A stretch of 64,000 nt of DNA from Podaxis mareebaensis (Eukaryota; Basidiomycota; Agaricomycetes; Agaricales; Agaricaceae), in contig JAEUWP010000602.1 in the NCBI GenBank assembly GCA_018524725.1, forward strand, positions 1 to 64,000, read 5' to 3'. The stretch's first letter is position 1. The number at the start of each line of letters is the position of its first letter. The notes beneath the pieces were generated by a model. The model saw only the letters and a program-made list of their open reading frames with translations. It did not search any database and had not been told where the DNA came from. This document shows, in pieces, positions 34,801 to 47,200 of this stretch. The translations under genes were made by a program, and so were the position numbers.

Positions 34801-37800
34801 TATGGATACGAAGACTGGAACCCTGAAACGACAGAATGCCATCCGTATGCTTGCGGTTGAATGCAAACGTGGGCGTTTTCTCTGTATCTTGGCAAAGGAA
34901 CGTGCAAAGGTTCTTGACGATCTTGTCCGGTGGCTGCTTGATATTATGTTGCGAACAGAATTCAATGAAGGAAGCAACTGCCACTGCAGACCTCTGTTGG
35001 AGGTCAGCGTTCTCCTCACTCTGCAGTGCCATTTTTAGTGAAGCTTAATGTACTGAATTAGGGACCTCACCTTGATGCCGTTCATGATCCCCTTCACCAC
35101 GGGGCTAACCTTGTCGGGCATGTCTTTGAACGCTACGAAGGCCGCAGCAAAGGCAGCAGAGACTCGGATGTCATACTGGGTCTTGATCTCAAGGTATCGC
35201 TCAATACTTGCGATGACATTGCTACGCTTTTCCCCAATCAGGACTTGTTCCTTTTTCTTCGTCCGTCCGAGACTATCTTTGAGCCTTGTATAATGTGAAT
35301 TGACAGCCTGTTGCGCGGTTTCGATTGTGAAGCAGCCTTGCCGCGTGCCTGTAATGTCAATCTCGTTTCCAAGGAACGGGATAGAGGACATTGGTAATTT
35401 GCACTCGGTGTTGAATAGTTGCAGAAGAGCGATGCATTCAGCGTGAATACGACTTAATGCATACGCCATCTCGTGATATGCAGGAGGAGGGTTGCCCTGA
35501 AGCCACACGAGTGTCTTCTGACTGATCTCTTTAGCCAGCGTCGAGGATTCGATAAGGGAAGTTGTTGGTTTGAAGACTTCCTCATAGCCACGAGCCCATT
35601 CCTCAGCAATGATGGCACCGAGGAATTTCTGGAGCATGCTACTGGAGTCAACGTAGTGCAAAAGGATAGGTCGAAAGAAATCGTCGGTCATCTACACATT
35701 CATCTTAGTCAAGCGAACAGGCAAGCAAGGATTACGTACATCTTTGGGCCAGTAAATGAGCTGATAGGCCAAGGCTGTGGCTGCCGCCATTCTCGCTTTG
35801 AAGATCGTCTCTATTGGCACCAACGATAAGTCCTGAGCGAGCATATTCTTGTCGACATTGTGACGTTCGAGGGCTCCATCAGCATTATTCGTCATTGACG
35901 GCAGATAGAAAGTTGATGTATCAATTGCAATCCCGATCGGCGTCATTGCCACGGCATACCAGTCGAGGGTCAATTGCTGAGATATTTGAGAGGGTAGGAA
36001 GCCAGTGGTTGAAGATAACAAGGAAAATGCATCTCTCCATGCGGAAAGGCTTGCATCCCGAATATCACAACGCTCTTCGCAGATTAGGTTTTGGTACAGC
36101 AGACGCAAGAATGGCACTGAAATCCAGTCTCGTGGCAAATTCGGAACCGCCATGAAAGAGGCTAGAGTTTTTACCACGGCAAGCCGTACGTTGGGTATCG
36201 TATGGCGGAAAAAAGGGAAGAGTGTCGGAGCCAGGGTAGATAAGGGTAGTCTAACTAGTGATAAGCTCAGACGATCAAAGTGGAAAGGAAAGATGCATCG
36301 TACGAGACGCTTTCACTTGCAAGGATGTTGATTACTCTTTCATACGCGACCAATTTTCCTGGTGGACAAATTAACACCATCCTTCATCAATGAGTAAAGA
36401 AACTCACCAAGGAGATCCATGACCGCGCCGACGCTTGAGCTAAGGTCATCTTTCATGTCGCTGAGGCAATGCCACAATACAACCAGAATACGTTCAAGGG
36501 ATTCTGGCAGATGGTCGACTAAATGTTGTGCAACGGGGAGCAGGCAGGTTGCTGCGACCGATCTCACATCGTCATCTCGATCACCAAGGCTGGAAGTGGA
36601 TGAGAAAATCATGGTGCCATAAATATCATGAAGAAAAAACATACCCAAGGATTGCAGCGTCAACGACGTCCCGCAGAATCCCTTTTCCCTCTTGACTAGG
36701 TGCTACGTCTCCATTTTCTTGTTTGACACCCCTGGCGTCGTCGAAAATATCACTGCGTACAGCGACTTCATACTTGATGCCAAGTAAACCGGCATGCCTA
36801 ACTTCCCATACATGATTACGTTCATTATCACCTGCCGACTTCTTCACTGCAGATGACTTCTTGCTCTCCGGCTTGCCGTTAGGGGCAACAACGAAGTCTT
36901 GTCGGATCATCTGGAGCAGGATTTGGTGAACGTGAAGAAGGGACCGATGAGGCATGTGCAACATCAATGATGCCATCGTCTGTGAGACTGTCTCTCGTAC
37001 AGGCGCAACGACCTATTTAATAATAAATGAACGAAACGGGGACCTCCGTTCCTACGTAAGACCTACCTGATCCGAAACGAAATCTCCAAACCTATCCAGG
37101 ACGAAAACACACAGAAATTTAGCCGCGAGATCGTTGCACCACTTTTCATGCACGAGCTCATTTTCATTGGTAGAGGCATCATCTATGCAACACCTGTCAG
37201 TCGGAAGTGTCAGATTAAATTGGTAAAATCAATACCTCGCATTCCACCATATTTTCCCTGCACTTTTAACAGCTCCCTAAGTGCCAGAGCAGCACCATGA
37301 CGTACTTCCCATGCTGCACTGAAAAGATCAACCTCAAGGACCTTCACTACACCATCCCAGATCCAATGACCGGGTTCTACTTCCAGTGCTTTCGACTGTT
37401 TTGATTCCTTGGGAGATACGGCGCCTCCTTTAGTCGGATCTATGACGACCTTCTCCGATTCATTCGATCCTGTAGGCGCCGGGCTGTTTACGCGAGTGGC
37501 AGAGGGTGCCTTCTCATCGGAAGCAATAAGGCGCGCCCTTGTTGAACTACCGTGAGCTTCGAAAGATAGACGAGAGGGGGGAACGTACTTGTTAGAGGAG
37601 CCACTCGGAGCTGCGCTGAACTTTGCCCCAGGTGTCTGAGGGGGAGGGGCAGCAACAAAAGCACCATTGCCCTGTTTACGCTTCCGCTTGAGGCGGTTGC
37701 GTTCCCTCGCAGAAAGAGTACTGAGGTCTATGTCGGGAACTGATGACGTAGTAGGGGATGGAATGACTGGGGTGAGAGAACGAGTTGGAGGAGAGCTGGT

Positions 37801-38586
37801 TTTCTTGCTATCGTCAACTTCCGGACAAACATCCATTGGAGAGTTGCCACGAGTGGCATTATCCTTGTTAGAAGCTTCAGCAGTGTCTATTTCCATATCT
37901 GCGGCTAGTTCCTTTTCCAGTTCTATGTCGTCTGCGACATCGTCCAAAAAATCTAGTCCAAGGCGGCCCATGGCTTCCTTTCGCGCCTTCTTCACTTCAG
38001 CAGTTGTGGCAAGGATGCCGGTCGGTTTGGTGAATTCTTTTCCTGATGAAGCTAACAATAGATTCCCCTGTGAGATGAGGTCTTTAACGGAAAATGCTGG
38101 GAAATCAGGGATCGGGAGTGAGGTGGCAGGTTTGTCTTCGTCCATCGCATTGGTAAGTTGGGAAGGCGTCCACAACGGGGCTAACGAGCATATTTGTGAA
38201 ATTGCGACCGAAGCTGCTGTGCGTGTGTCGAAAGATTTAGAGTGGAGGAAAGGAAGTATCTTGGAAAGGAAAGTAAATATGAGCGGAAGAACATGAGTTA
38301 CGAAAAACGCACCCGGGCTACAACTGACATAAGCTCGTTCCACGCAGAGCGGTCCACCTGCGACACTTGTTGGCGGTTCGACTTGACATCATCCTCAACA
38401 AGAGTGATATCGCTAGTAACACTTTTTACAGCAAGCTGTGCGAGCTGTTTGGCAGCAGTAGTCCTCACGGAAGGAGAAGATCCGGTATCTAGAAGAAGCA
38501 GGAGCCTGTCCAACCTGTTTTCATAATTGGTTTTTCAGCACCCTGACAGCTGGATGGCCACACACTGCTACTCACCTTGAACTCAT
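31862..38586 (-). CDS. MOT1: MOT1/BTAF1, SNF2-family ATPase that removes TBP from DNA
   Basis: The model starts at the ATG at 38586. An 11-nt first coding exon (38586-38576) and an intron (38575-38515) give MSSRLDRLLLLLDTGSSP, the expected MOT1 N-terminus. The N-terminal two thirds are HEAT repeats (for example SFDTRTAASVAISQICSLAP), with acidic and low-complexity insertions. The SNF2 ATPase contains DMGLGKTLQSICILA (Walker A), ILDEGHVIKN (DEGH box), VLSGTPIQNN, MRLDGGTEANKRH, LLTTHVGGLGLTLTGAD and AMDRAHRIGQKKVVNVYRL. The C-terminus DLVLDLFRRT and YQGLDLSSFMGSLGK are typical of MOT1. The protein is about 1,900 residues. It uses ATP to dissociate TATA-binding protein, redistributing it between promoters. 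It converges with the orphan membrane gene, 170 bp between stops. Confidence 0.95.
38515..38575 (-). other. First intron of MOT1, after 11 coding nucleotides
   Basis: The donor is GTGAGT and the acceptor AACAG. Splicing joins ATGAGTTCAAG to GTTGGACAGG and creates the MOT1 N-terminus. Without the intron no in-frame ATG precedes the conserved LDRLLLLLDTG block closely. Confidence 0.7.
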
Positions 38587-38874
38587 ACCGAGCGGGACAA
38601 TCCGGTCCGGTACCGATCCGAGGATTGATTTGGTCACAGACTCTGAGTATTTGGGCTTGTTTACGGGGGGATCAGTTTGGGCCACAGGAGCTTCGCCTTT
38701 AAATCTGTCCTCTCGAACTGTGACTGCAATCCGTGACAGTCACAATGTCTTCCAAGTTTAGCGTGAATTTTTGATTGGCCTTATTGGGTACCCTGTTTCT
38801 GAAAACGGCCAAGTCCAAGGAGCCTAATCGTCCATACACGTCCTTCCGGGATTCCTTGCAACGATTTGTCTATC

Positions 38875-40335
38875 ATGGAATGTGACGACGAAGTGGCACG
38901 CGCCTTTTTACAACGAATACGCATGACTCCACCAACGGACGGTAATCTTTGAAGGTCTCCTTGTTATTCCTGCACCACTCAATGGTTTGGTCTTGACAGA
39001 CTTGGTCCAGACTTCTGAGGGTTGTTACAGTCACCTCATAAAACTTGTAGACACTATCCTGGCAGAAAAGTCGTATCCCGTGACTGCCATTGCTCAAGAG
39101 CTGCAGGGGTTATCTGACCTTGCCCACAAGAAGATGCGCCTGGCAACTCCAACAGCACTCAGGGTTTGGCGAGTCCTTTACACAGATTCGTGTATCTTAC
39201 ACGCACTCGCTATTTTGGCGCCTTCCACTGCGAGTCGATCAATAGCCTTGCTTGACAAAGCTATTGTCATTGCCGGTGGCGGTGACGAGAATCGACTCGA
39301 CTTGATTCTGTCACTAATCAACAAGATTCAACAAAACCTCCTTCCGTCCCAGACCCCTTCACGCAAACTCCTCAACAAGGGACATCAGCCTTCTATCAAC
39401 CCCCTGTTGACCGCCCGTCATGAGGTTCCCATCGTTAACTCGAATTTGTCCTTCCTTTCGTTTCAAGATGTTTATTCTAAAGGGCCGTTTGTGATCAAAG
39501 GCTACGCAAATGATTGGCCAGCTTTGAGAGAAAATTCGTGGAATTCCATTGACTATCTACTGTCTATCTCTGGTCCGTCACGAGTTGTCCCGGTTGAGAT
39601 TGGGCACGACTATCGAGATGACGATTGGAGCCAGGATTTGATAAACTGGGACGATTTCCTTCACACCATCGCGAACGTAGCCCGCAATTCGGAAGACCAG
39701 AAGATCTTATATCTTGCCCAGCACAACTTGTTGCGGCAATTCCCTTCCCTTCGACATGATATCGTGATCCCTGACTACGTTTACTGTGCCTTGACCCCCC
39801 AAGACTTCCCCGATTACAAGCCACCGGAAAACGACGAGGGTGTCATTATAAACATGTGGTTGGGGCCCCAAGGTGCGACTTCACCTGCACACTTTGTAAG
39901 TTATTCCCTGGTGTTCATAGACAAGCCCTAAGCTGTTTCCTTGTAGGATCCTTATTACAACCTTTATGGTAAAATATTCCGTCGATTATAAAGCTAACCA
40001 CTGAATTCCCTCTAGTTCAGATTGTTGGGTACAAGACAGTCTGGCTGAGTCCTCCGAAAACAACATCCCACATGGATGCCTATTGCCCCGCCAAACGATC
40101 TGACGATCCTCATAGCACCTCGGCTTGTGAAGGCGCGAATTCATCGAACACATCTCGCTTCGATGTATTCTCCAGGGAAAGGTACGTTGGGGACTTTGCC
40201 AACTTCTTTGAGAATGTCGTACCCGAAGCAATGCAAGTAATACTAGGCCCGGGTGATTTACTGTTTTTTCCCCCTGGTTGGTGGCATGGGATGCGCAGCG
40301 AATCAACGAGCTTCTCAATATCAGTATGGTTCTAG
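38875..40335 (+). CDS. JmjC-domain Fe(II)/2-oxoglutarate oxygenase, KDM8/JMJD5-like
   Basis: Four exons (38875-38941, 39000-39895, 39947-39968, 40016-40335) total 1,305 nt, 434 residues. The N-terminal half is helical with no catalytic motif. The C-terminal JmjC fold shows GPFVIKGYANDWPA, VPVEIGHDYRDDDW, the iron-binding HxD in SPAHFDPYYNLY, the oxoglutarate-contacting Lys in QIVGYKTVWLSPP, and the distal iron ligand His in LLFFPPGWWHGMRS. This arrangement matches KDM8/JMJD5, a small JmjC protein that acts as an arginyl hydroxylase and has been reported as histone demethylase or protease. The nucleus or cytosol is likely. The 22-nt third exon carries the iron-binding Asp. It is divergent from MOT1 with 288 bp between starts. 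Confidence 0.88.
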
Positions 40336-40681
40336 TGATGCCAGCGTGAAACAAAGTGGACAGTAGCCACGTTCGTGACGAAAATAATATTTACATTCAG
40401 TACTAGAGCATCCAGACGGTCTCGGGCTTTAGGAATATGAATTCATGTATCTTGATGGGTGACGGGACAATAACCGATCTGCACAGCCACTAGCGTAACC
40501 CGAAACACACAGGAAAGTACTTGCATCAACACTTCTGAGCTTGAGCGACTCGTAGTCTCCTTGGCGGTAATCTGCCTTCCTCTCTTTTATCGAGTGTACT
40601 GGTGCTCCTTCGGCTGTCATCGCCTCCTACAACTCAAGTGTCCAATTACCCAGCGTCAAGCCCCTGCTCCCCAACCACTTC
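40336..40681. other. Intergenic region between the JmjC gene and SOG2
   Basis: This is 346 bp in tandem orientation, containing the JmjC 3' end and the SOG2 promoter. I see no coding exon. Confidence 0.6.
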
Positions 40682-43600
40682 ATGACAACGCCTGCTATTG
40701 ATCGCCCAAACCTCCGTTCACCTTACTGGATCCCATCTAATAGCTCCAATTCTCTCAATCATGACCACATAGTCGAGGCTCTCGGTCATTCTCCCGACGG
40801 CGGCGAGACCCTGGTTTTCTCCAAACTTGGCCTTACCGACATTAGTGTAGACGCCGCTGAAGAACTTGCCACCAAAGTAGACACAAATGGTGTAGGGGTA
40901 GTTAAACGGTTAGCCATACATCTTCGGAATGTCGACTTACTAAACCCATTCAAACAGGATAGCTCTCGGAAACAATCGTTTGACTACGCTCCCGACAGAG
41001 CTCGCACTCCTAACACGTCTAAGATACCTCAACCTCAAACACAACAGCTTTTCATCATTTCCTCGTGCGGTATGTGTGCCTTTCCCTTCAGTGTCGAGAG
41101 TTTGACCAAGGATACTAATGGACTTTAAGTTGACACTCATCCAATCACTTGACACCCTTGACATAAGCCACAACAAAATTCGAAGGCTGCCAAATGAACC
41201 AGGGAGTCTCCTCAATCTTAGGGTTGGCATGTTCTCTCTCCGTCCGTAGCGATACACTGATATTAAAACTTCGTTCTAGGTATTTTGTTTTTCGCGAAAC
41301 AAAATATCCAGGCTCCCTACCTATCTGTCCCGATTTCATAACCTGGAAGTCCTGCGGGCTGATCGTAACCCAATAGAATGGCCTCCCAAAGCTGTTATGG
41401 ATCTTCCGGGTCCTGACGACCCGAACCTAATGAAGGACTGGATTCAAAGCGTCCAAAATTGGATTGAAAGAGAGTCCTCTCGGAGTCAATCTGATGATTC
41501 GGTTTATCACGAAGGAGTCGTCTTTGATAAGAGCATGTCAGTCTTCACAAGATCAAACCACGTTCTGTCGTTACTTATGTCATGCACAGGAATGAGTCGT
41601 GGCGCTTTCCTATGCACAACGGGGATTCCGATAATGTGCCATATCACGGACGCTCATACTCTGTGGATTCAAATGCGTCACTTTCATCGATTACTGAATC
41701 CCTTCATGAAACCTCATCACCCGAAGCACCGTCTTTGAACAAGCCCCCACCTTTGCATCTTGGTATCTTGCAGGCTGCTAGCCCCGAGCCCTCCCCTACT
41801 CATTCTTTTGGAGGACAGATATCACCTGCCTCCGATTATGATCTGGAGATACCAGATGCTTTCGGACAAATGCAAAGCTTCGATCCACTGCCACTCCATA
41901 CTCGGACTGCCTCTTATGTTGAGGGCAGGCGACCTCCACTGTCCGCGACCATTCCTGGAAAGAAAAGCCTTCCGGACCTTCGCAAAGCTCATGCTCCTAT
42001 AATCGACCCAATTCCGACTCCTCCAATTACCCGCGACGCGTTCCAGTTCGTTGGTTCCAATACGGAGGAAGACTCCTTCCATCATTCAGCATCATTGTCC
42101 TTTTCCATGCGCCCTAAACTAGTCACTCCATCTACATCCGATGTCTCTGATGCAACACCCGCAACCTCGCCTCATGATAGGATAACTTCGGTGGCAATAG
42201 AGCGTAACACTTACTTCAGACGCCTTTCCACTCTTCCCTTTTCCAATTCACTTCCGAAACACTTGACAAAATTGGCGGAGTCCGCTCGGTCCTTCCTCTT
42301 TGCTATGTGTCAAATATATCAATCTTTGGAACAATACGCTGCGCTGGTCATCGATGACAGGTTCTCTGTGGTGCTCCGCAAGGTCCTTGATCCAGCTCAT
42401 TCCGATATGATGCAATTCATCCACGCTTTGGAAAGCTTCGATTCAACCAGCCAATCTTCTCTGCCTTCGCCCACAATCTGTCGAACCCTACTCGAGAAAT
42501 ACAGGGATTGTGCTGCGGCATTTGGAAAGGCTGTTAATGTATTGATCTTGCGACTGCAGGTCGATCCTGGCGAAGATTTACGGTTTTCAAGATGGATGCT
42601 ACTTGAGATGTATGCTGCCACAGCCGAGATAGCTGGCGCCTGGAAGGCGATGCAGGGCCATACTGACAACTTAAAATCATACCTGCGAACCAAAGATACC
42701 ATCATCCCCTCATACCTATCGGAAACCGCCCCCATTCTTGAAGTTTCTTCACAACACACGCTAAGGGTGGTTATTTCTGGCAGAAACCGAACGACACGTA
42801 GACACGCAGGCTCGTTTAGCTCGAAGGATGTTGAGATCGGGAAAAAACTGCCTTCCTATGACACACCCCCTGCATTAATGGGAGGTGTGTTGTCGGGCCC
42901 TGCTCCGCACGTTCCAACACTTCGAACGCCGAAACGACAAGCAACGGCACCTGTGCTGTCTTCTACTCCAAATGTTTCATCGCCAGTACCGTTCTGGAAC
43001 CAGAACATTTCCGAGGAGCGACTGCGATTCCATGCCCGCCAAGGGTCCCAGAAGTCGAATCCAAACTATTCACCTTCATCTTCTCCCTCTCTCATTGCAA
43101 AGTCCTCACAATTGGATCTTGCAGGAAGTTCGAAACGAAAGGTCGACTTCGAAGCGTTGAGCGCCATACAAAACGCTGTTGAAGCGGCTCCAAGGGTGTG
43201 GGACATGATTGCGGATACATTGCTGACGGAATCAGACCAGAGCGAACAAGAAATACGTTCAATTCTCGAGCAGGCGCGGTCGGTTACGAGAAAGCTTTCG
43301 GACATTATCTATAAAATGCACAACGGAGATCTGATGTCGGAGAGAAGAGTATTACAGGAGGATGCTCAATTATTTGTCAAGGTTAGCTTTCGGGTTACCT
43401 CAGGGGGATTTGCTCCAGGCTGATATCTCCTTAGGTTGTCGTCAAAATTTCTAGCCTCGTCAAAACACATAGCATCCATCACTCGGTCCCCTCCGCCCTT
43501 CGATCCTCCATTGTCAAACTTACCAATTTAACGGAAGAGTTTGCTATCTTGCTCCATGTCTCATCTTTCACTCCATCTACCCCCAGATCGTTCTCGCCCA

Positions 43601-43815
43601 TGTTGACAAATCCCGTGAACTTGAGCCAGGACGGACGCCTTACGTCCAACTTATCTCGTACAAAAAGTGCACACTCTCCGACCATCAAGATACCACATCC
43701 GGCGCTCAATGAAGGACCTCGCAGCGCATTACCCACTCAGTCCTTTAAAATACCAGATATAAACTTAAACCGCCGCCTTCGTGGTACACGTCTCGAGGCA
43801 ACGGAACCAGGATAA
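40682..43815 (+). CDS. SOG2: RAM signalling network protein SOG2 (leucine-rich repeat)
   Basis: The ATG at 40682 starts the frame. Leucine-rich repeats appear across several exons: [55 protein letters not shown] linker of about 250 residues is rich in Ser and Pro and contains short hydrophobic-aromatic motifs. The conserved RAM-pathway region follows, with [56 protein letters not shown] and [18 protein letters not shown], then a variable region and a C-terminal helical part. The order LRR plus this region is that of Sog2, which binds the Hym1/Mo25 and Kic1 kinase arm and is needed for Cbk1 activation in polarity and cell separation. The protein is about 950 residues. Confidence 0.9.
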
Positions 43816-44241
43816 TAGGAACAATGGCTTTCTCGCGATGTCTCCTTTTCGTTTGCTTTGGTGTTATTTTTGTGCTATTACCGCTTTCTTTCAAGTTAGA
43901 AATCCTGGTTTTGTGGTAGTTCGTTTTGTACGTTAAGATCCGCATAGATCAACGCCCTCAAATTGGAATCAGGTCGCAGGCCTGTATTGAAGCGGCAGAG
44001 CCTGCCACCGGTTGATTAAACGACTGTATTCATAGCACTCGTTGGCGAGCAATTCCAAGCCCAGTAAGCATTGGATATCATCATACTCACCAGGTAGCTC
44101 ACCTTAAAAGGTAGCGGAAATGACAGCTACGTAATCAGATTGATAGAAGTTATGTATATTCCCAAAATTCATCTTAACGAGTTAGAGACTAAGTTCTAAC
44201 CCACCCGTCGGCACCTTACGACGTTCCTGACACCGGTGCAA
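43816..44241. other. Intergenic region between SOG2 and PAN2
   Basis: This is 426 bp in tandem orientation: the SOG2 3' end and PAN2 promoter. No gene, repeat or clear motif is recognised. Confidence 0.6.
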
Positions 44242-47200
44242 ATGTCGACTTCATATCGTCCTATCAATCCTGTCTCATCTGGCCACCCTATACCGTCTCC
44301 CATCACTGCTCTCTCCTTTGACCCGGTATCGGACATCCTATGGACAGGTGCTAACAATGGAGTCGTAACAGCGATATACACATCGCGTGGTTATCGTGGT
44401 GTCTTCTTTCCGGTTGGCGGGAATCTTGCAGTAAGCAAGATTTCTGCTGGTGACAACTATGTTCGGGCCCTTGGCTTAGCAAGTGAGGGTTTGGGATCAT
44501 GGGCGAAGGGTGGAATGAACAAGTGGTTTCACCGGTATGTAGTGCTATCCCCGTCTCTAGGAACTATCTCTCAAGTATATTAGATCGTCTACAGCTGTTA
44601 CTACCTTCTCTGATGCAGTCAATTCGTCCCACTCCCTGGCGCTCTCAACGGCGGGGCTCGAGATGCTATTTCTCAACTCTATGACAGGGAATGTTGTACG
44701 CAAAGTTCCAACATCTTCCGTGATAACCCATCTCCAGTTTTCATCCTCCGCATTAATATCGGGGTCAGCAGACGGATACCTTCGCCTTCATGATCCAAGA
44801 ACAGGCATGGCACGCTCGGCTGGTGAACACAAAGTCGTGAAAGCACATCAATGTTCCATCCAGGGCCTTCAAACCACAGGAAACTACATATTCACAATTG
44901 GTCATTCGGAAAGGTGCGCATATGTCGCACAAACGTCGTTCAACTGGGCTGAACGGTCCTAGACAGTCACGACCATTCCCAGACCCATTAGTCAAAGTCT
45001 ATGACCTTCGAACCATGCGTGCTCTCCCACCTATGCCCTTTTCCTCCAATCCGGCTTTTATACATGTCCTCCCTAAGCGATCTTCAAGCATAGCCGTGGT
45101 CTCTAATCAAGGTCTCGTCCATGTTATGGATGCATCTAATCTCAGTGCACCAAATGAGTTCTACCAAGTATGTTGATCGTTAGCTTTAGTGATGATTGTT
45201 TTCATAACCTTGGCTAGCTGAATGTTACATCCTGCGTAACGTCCATGTCAATATCTCCAACCGGTACATACATGGCTTTTGGCGATGCAGATGGCGCCAT
45301 CCACCTTATGTCACAAGCAGAGGAAGGAAGCAATGTGCCCTTCAACGGCTTCGATGGACAACCAATAACTTGGATCGACTCCCCAGAACGCCCCCCGGAA
45401 ATCGAGTGGACGGATTCGACGTGGGTTCATACACCGCAGACCTCTTCTAGATGTTGACACTACATTATCAGCCCTCTGAACTCCACCGGCCTCCCTTACT
45501 TTGATTTCCCCCTGTTTTCCGCATGGACACCTCTTTTGGCTTCAGCAAATGTCAATTATCCACCCCCTCCCAAAATACCCTCTCAAATCTTGAGCACGAT
45601 GAGGATCAACGACAACGTAGCGTATGCTGCAATGCCTAAGGAGCTGAAAGGCCGCCGAAATGTTTCAACTGCAGTAGCACGAAAACCCAATGCCCGGTTC
45701 AGGAGCGGACATTCGCGGCAGAATGATGTGAGTTAATATGCCGTTGGGTTTGGGGATCATGCTAACAGGACGCCTGTGTAGAGTTTGGACAATTCTTTCC
45801 ACGATGCCGCCGATGAGGTACCTGCGATGTACCGCAAAGTTGAAATTGAATACTCCAAATTTGGCGTCGAGGATTTCGACTTTGAGTGCGTATCTAAATA
45901 TGTAAGATAACACCTCGCACTGAAAAATTGAAAAGGTTCTACAACAAGACTTCCTACAGCGGCTTGGAAACCCACATCCTAAATTCCTACACGAACCCTG
46001 TCGTTCAAGTTATGCATTATTTGTGGCCGATACGACGTCTCGCCAAATCCCATATCATCACCAATTGCCCAAGAGAGAATTGTCTACTTTGCGAGCTTGG
46101 CTTTGTTGTTCGGATGCTGGAAGATGCCAAAGGAACAAACTGCCAAACTAGCAATTTCTGCAAAGTTGTGGGAGCCCTAGCGCAAAGTATGTCCGGTGTT
46201 TATTCTCAAATGATTTTCTATTGACAGCCTCAAAAGCTGCCAACGCCATCGAGCTCATTGATTATGGTAGAGAGTCCATAGACGTCGACTACGCCCACAA
46301 GATCCAGGTTTTCAACAGATTCCTGATTGACCATCTGAGCAGTGAAAGCAATTCTTTCCCCTCAAATCCCGTTTTAACCAAACGATCTCCACTATATGCC
46401 CCACGGGACACTTCTGTACCTTCCCCTGTCACGCAATTAATGGGAATCGACGGAAAGAATGTCGTTACTTGCATGAGCTGCAAAAACACTCGGGAAAAAG
46501 AGGGTATGACACACATTATTGATTTGATGTACCCTCGCAAGGTGCGACCTCCTTTAAATGTCGGTGACTTCAGTCTTGACTATCTTATAGCAAATGAACA
46601 ACGAGCAACCAATTCTTACCGAATTTGGCGAGATCCTGCGGAACTCACTCCTGCGAAACATTTCGCATAAAGCTACCTGTCCAGCTTGCAAGCACCTTGC
46701 TATTTTCACCTCAAAACGTTTCATCCCTTCGCGAGATTTACCGCCAGTACTCGTCGTTAGCGCCAATGTCTACAATGAAGAAACATGGGAGTTCTGGCAG
46801 GATAACAGGAATAAATTATTCCTACAACCTCAGGTCAACCTGCACGGCCAGATTGATGGAGTTGACGATCCTGAAGTTGCCTCATACGTCATTAGGGTGT
46901 GTATTTGCTCTCTGAGACTGCAGCGCTGCTCAAATCTGCTACTTAGGCAATTGTCGTACAAGTGAAAGCCAAGAACAAGCCTTCACATCTAGTGGCCATC
47001 GTCAAAGGTGTTTTAATTGATTTACGAACCCGTATATTACTAGGCTGACTCCAAAAATTAGTTCCGGAAGCAGAAGAAAGGGAGGATCTCATAAGTCCTT
47101 GGTTTCTCTTCAACGATTTCGTGGTGAGCAACATTTCGGAGGACGAGGCCTTGAGTTTCCCAGATCAATGGAAAGTAAGGTTTCGTCTGCCTGCGTTCAA

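Noticed and set aside
37667..38296. 209-codon open frame on the plus strand, antisense to MOT1
   Set aside because: It lies fully inside a large MOT1 exon that encodes conserved HEAT and linker sequence. It has no recognisable content.
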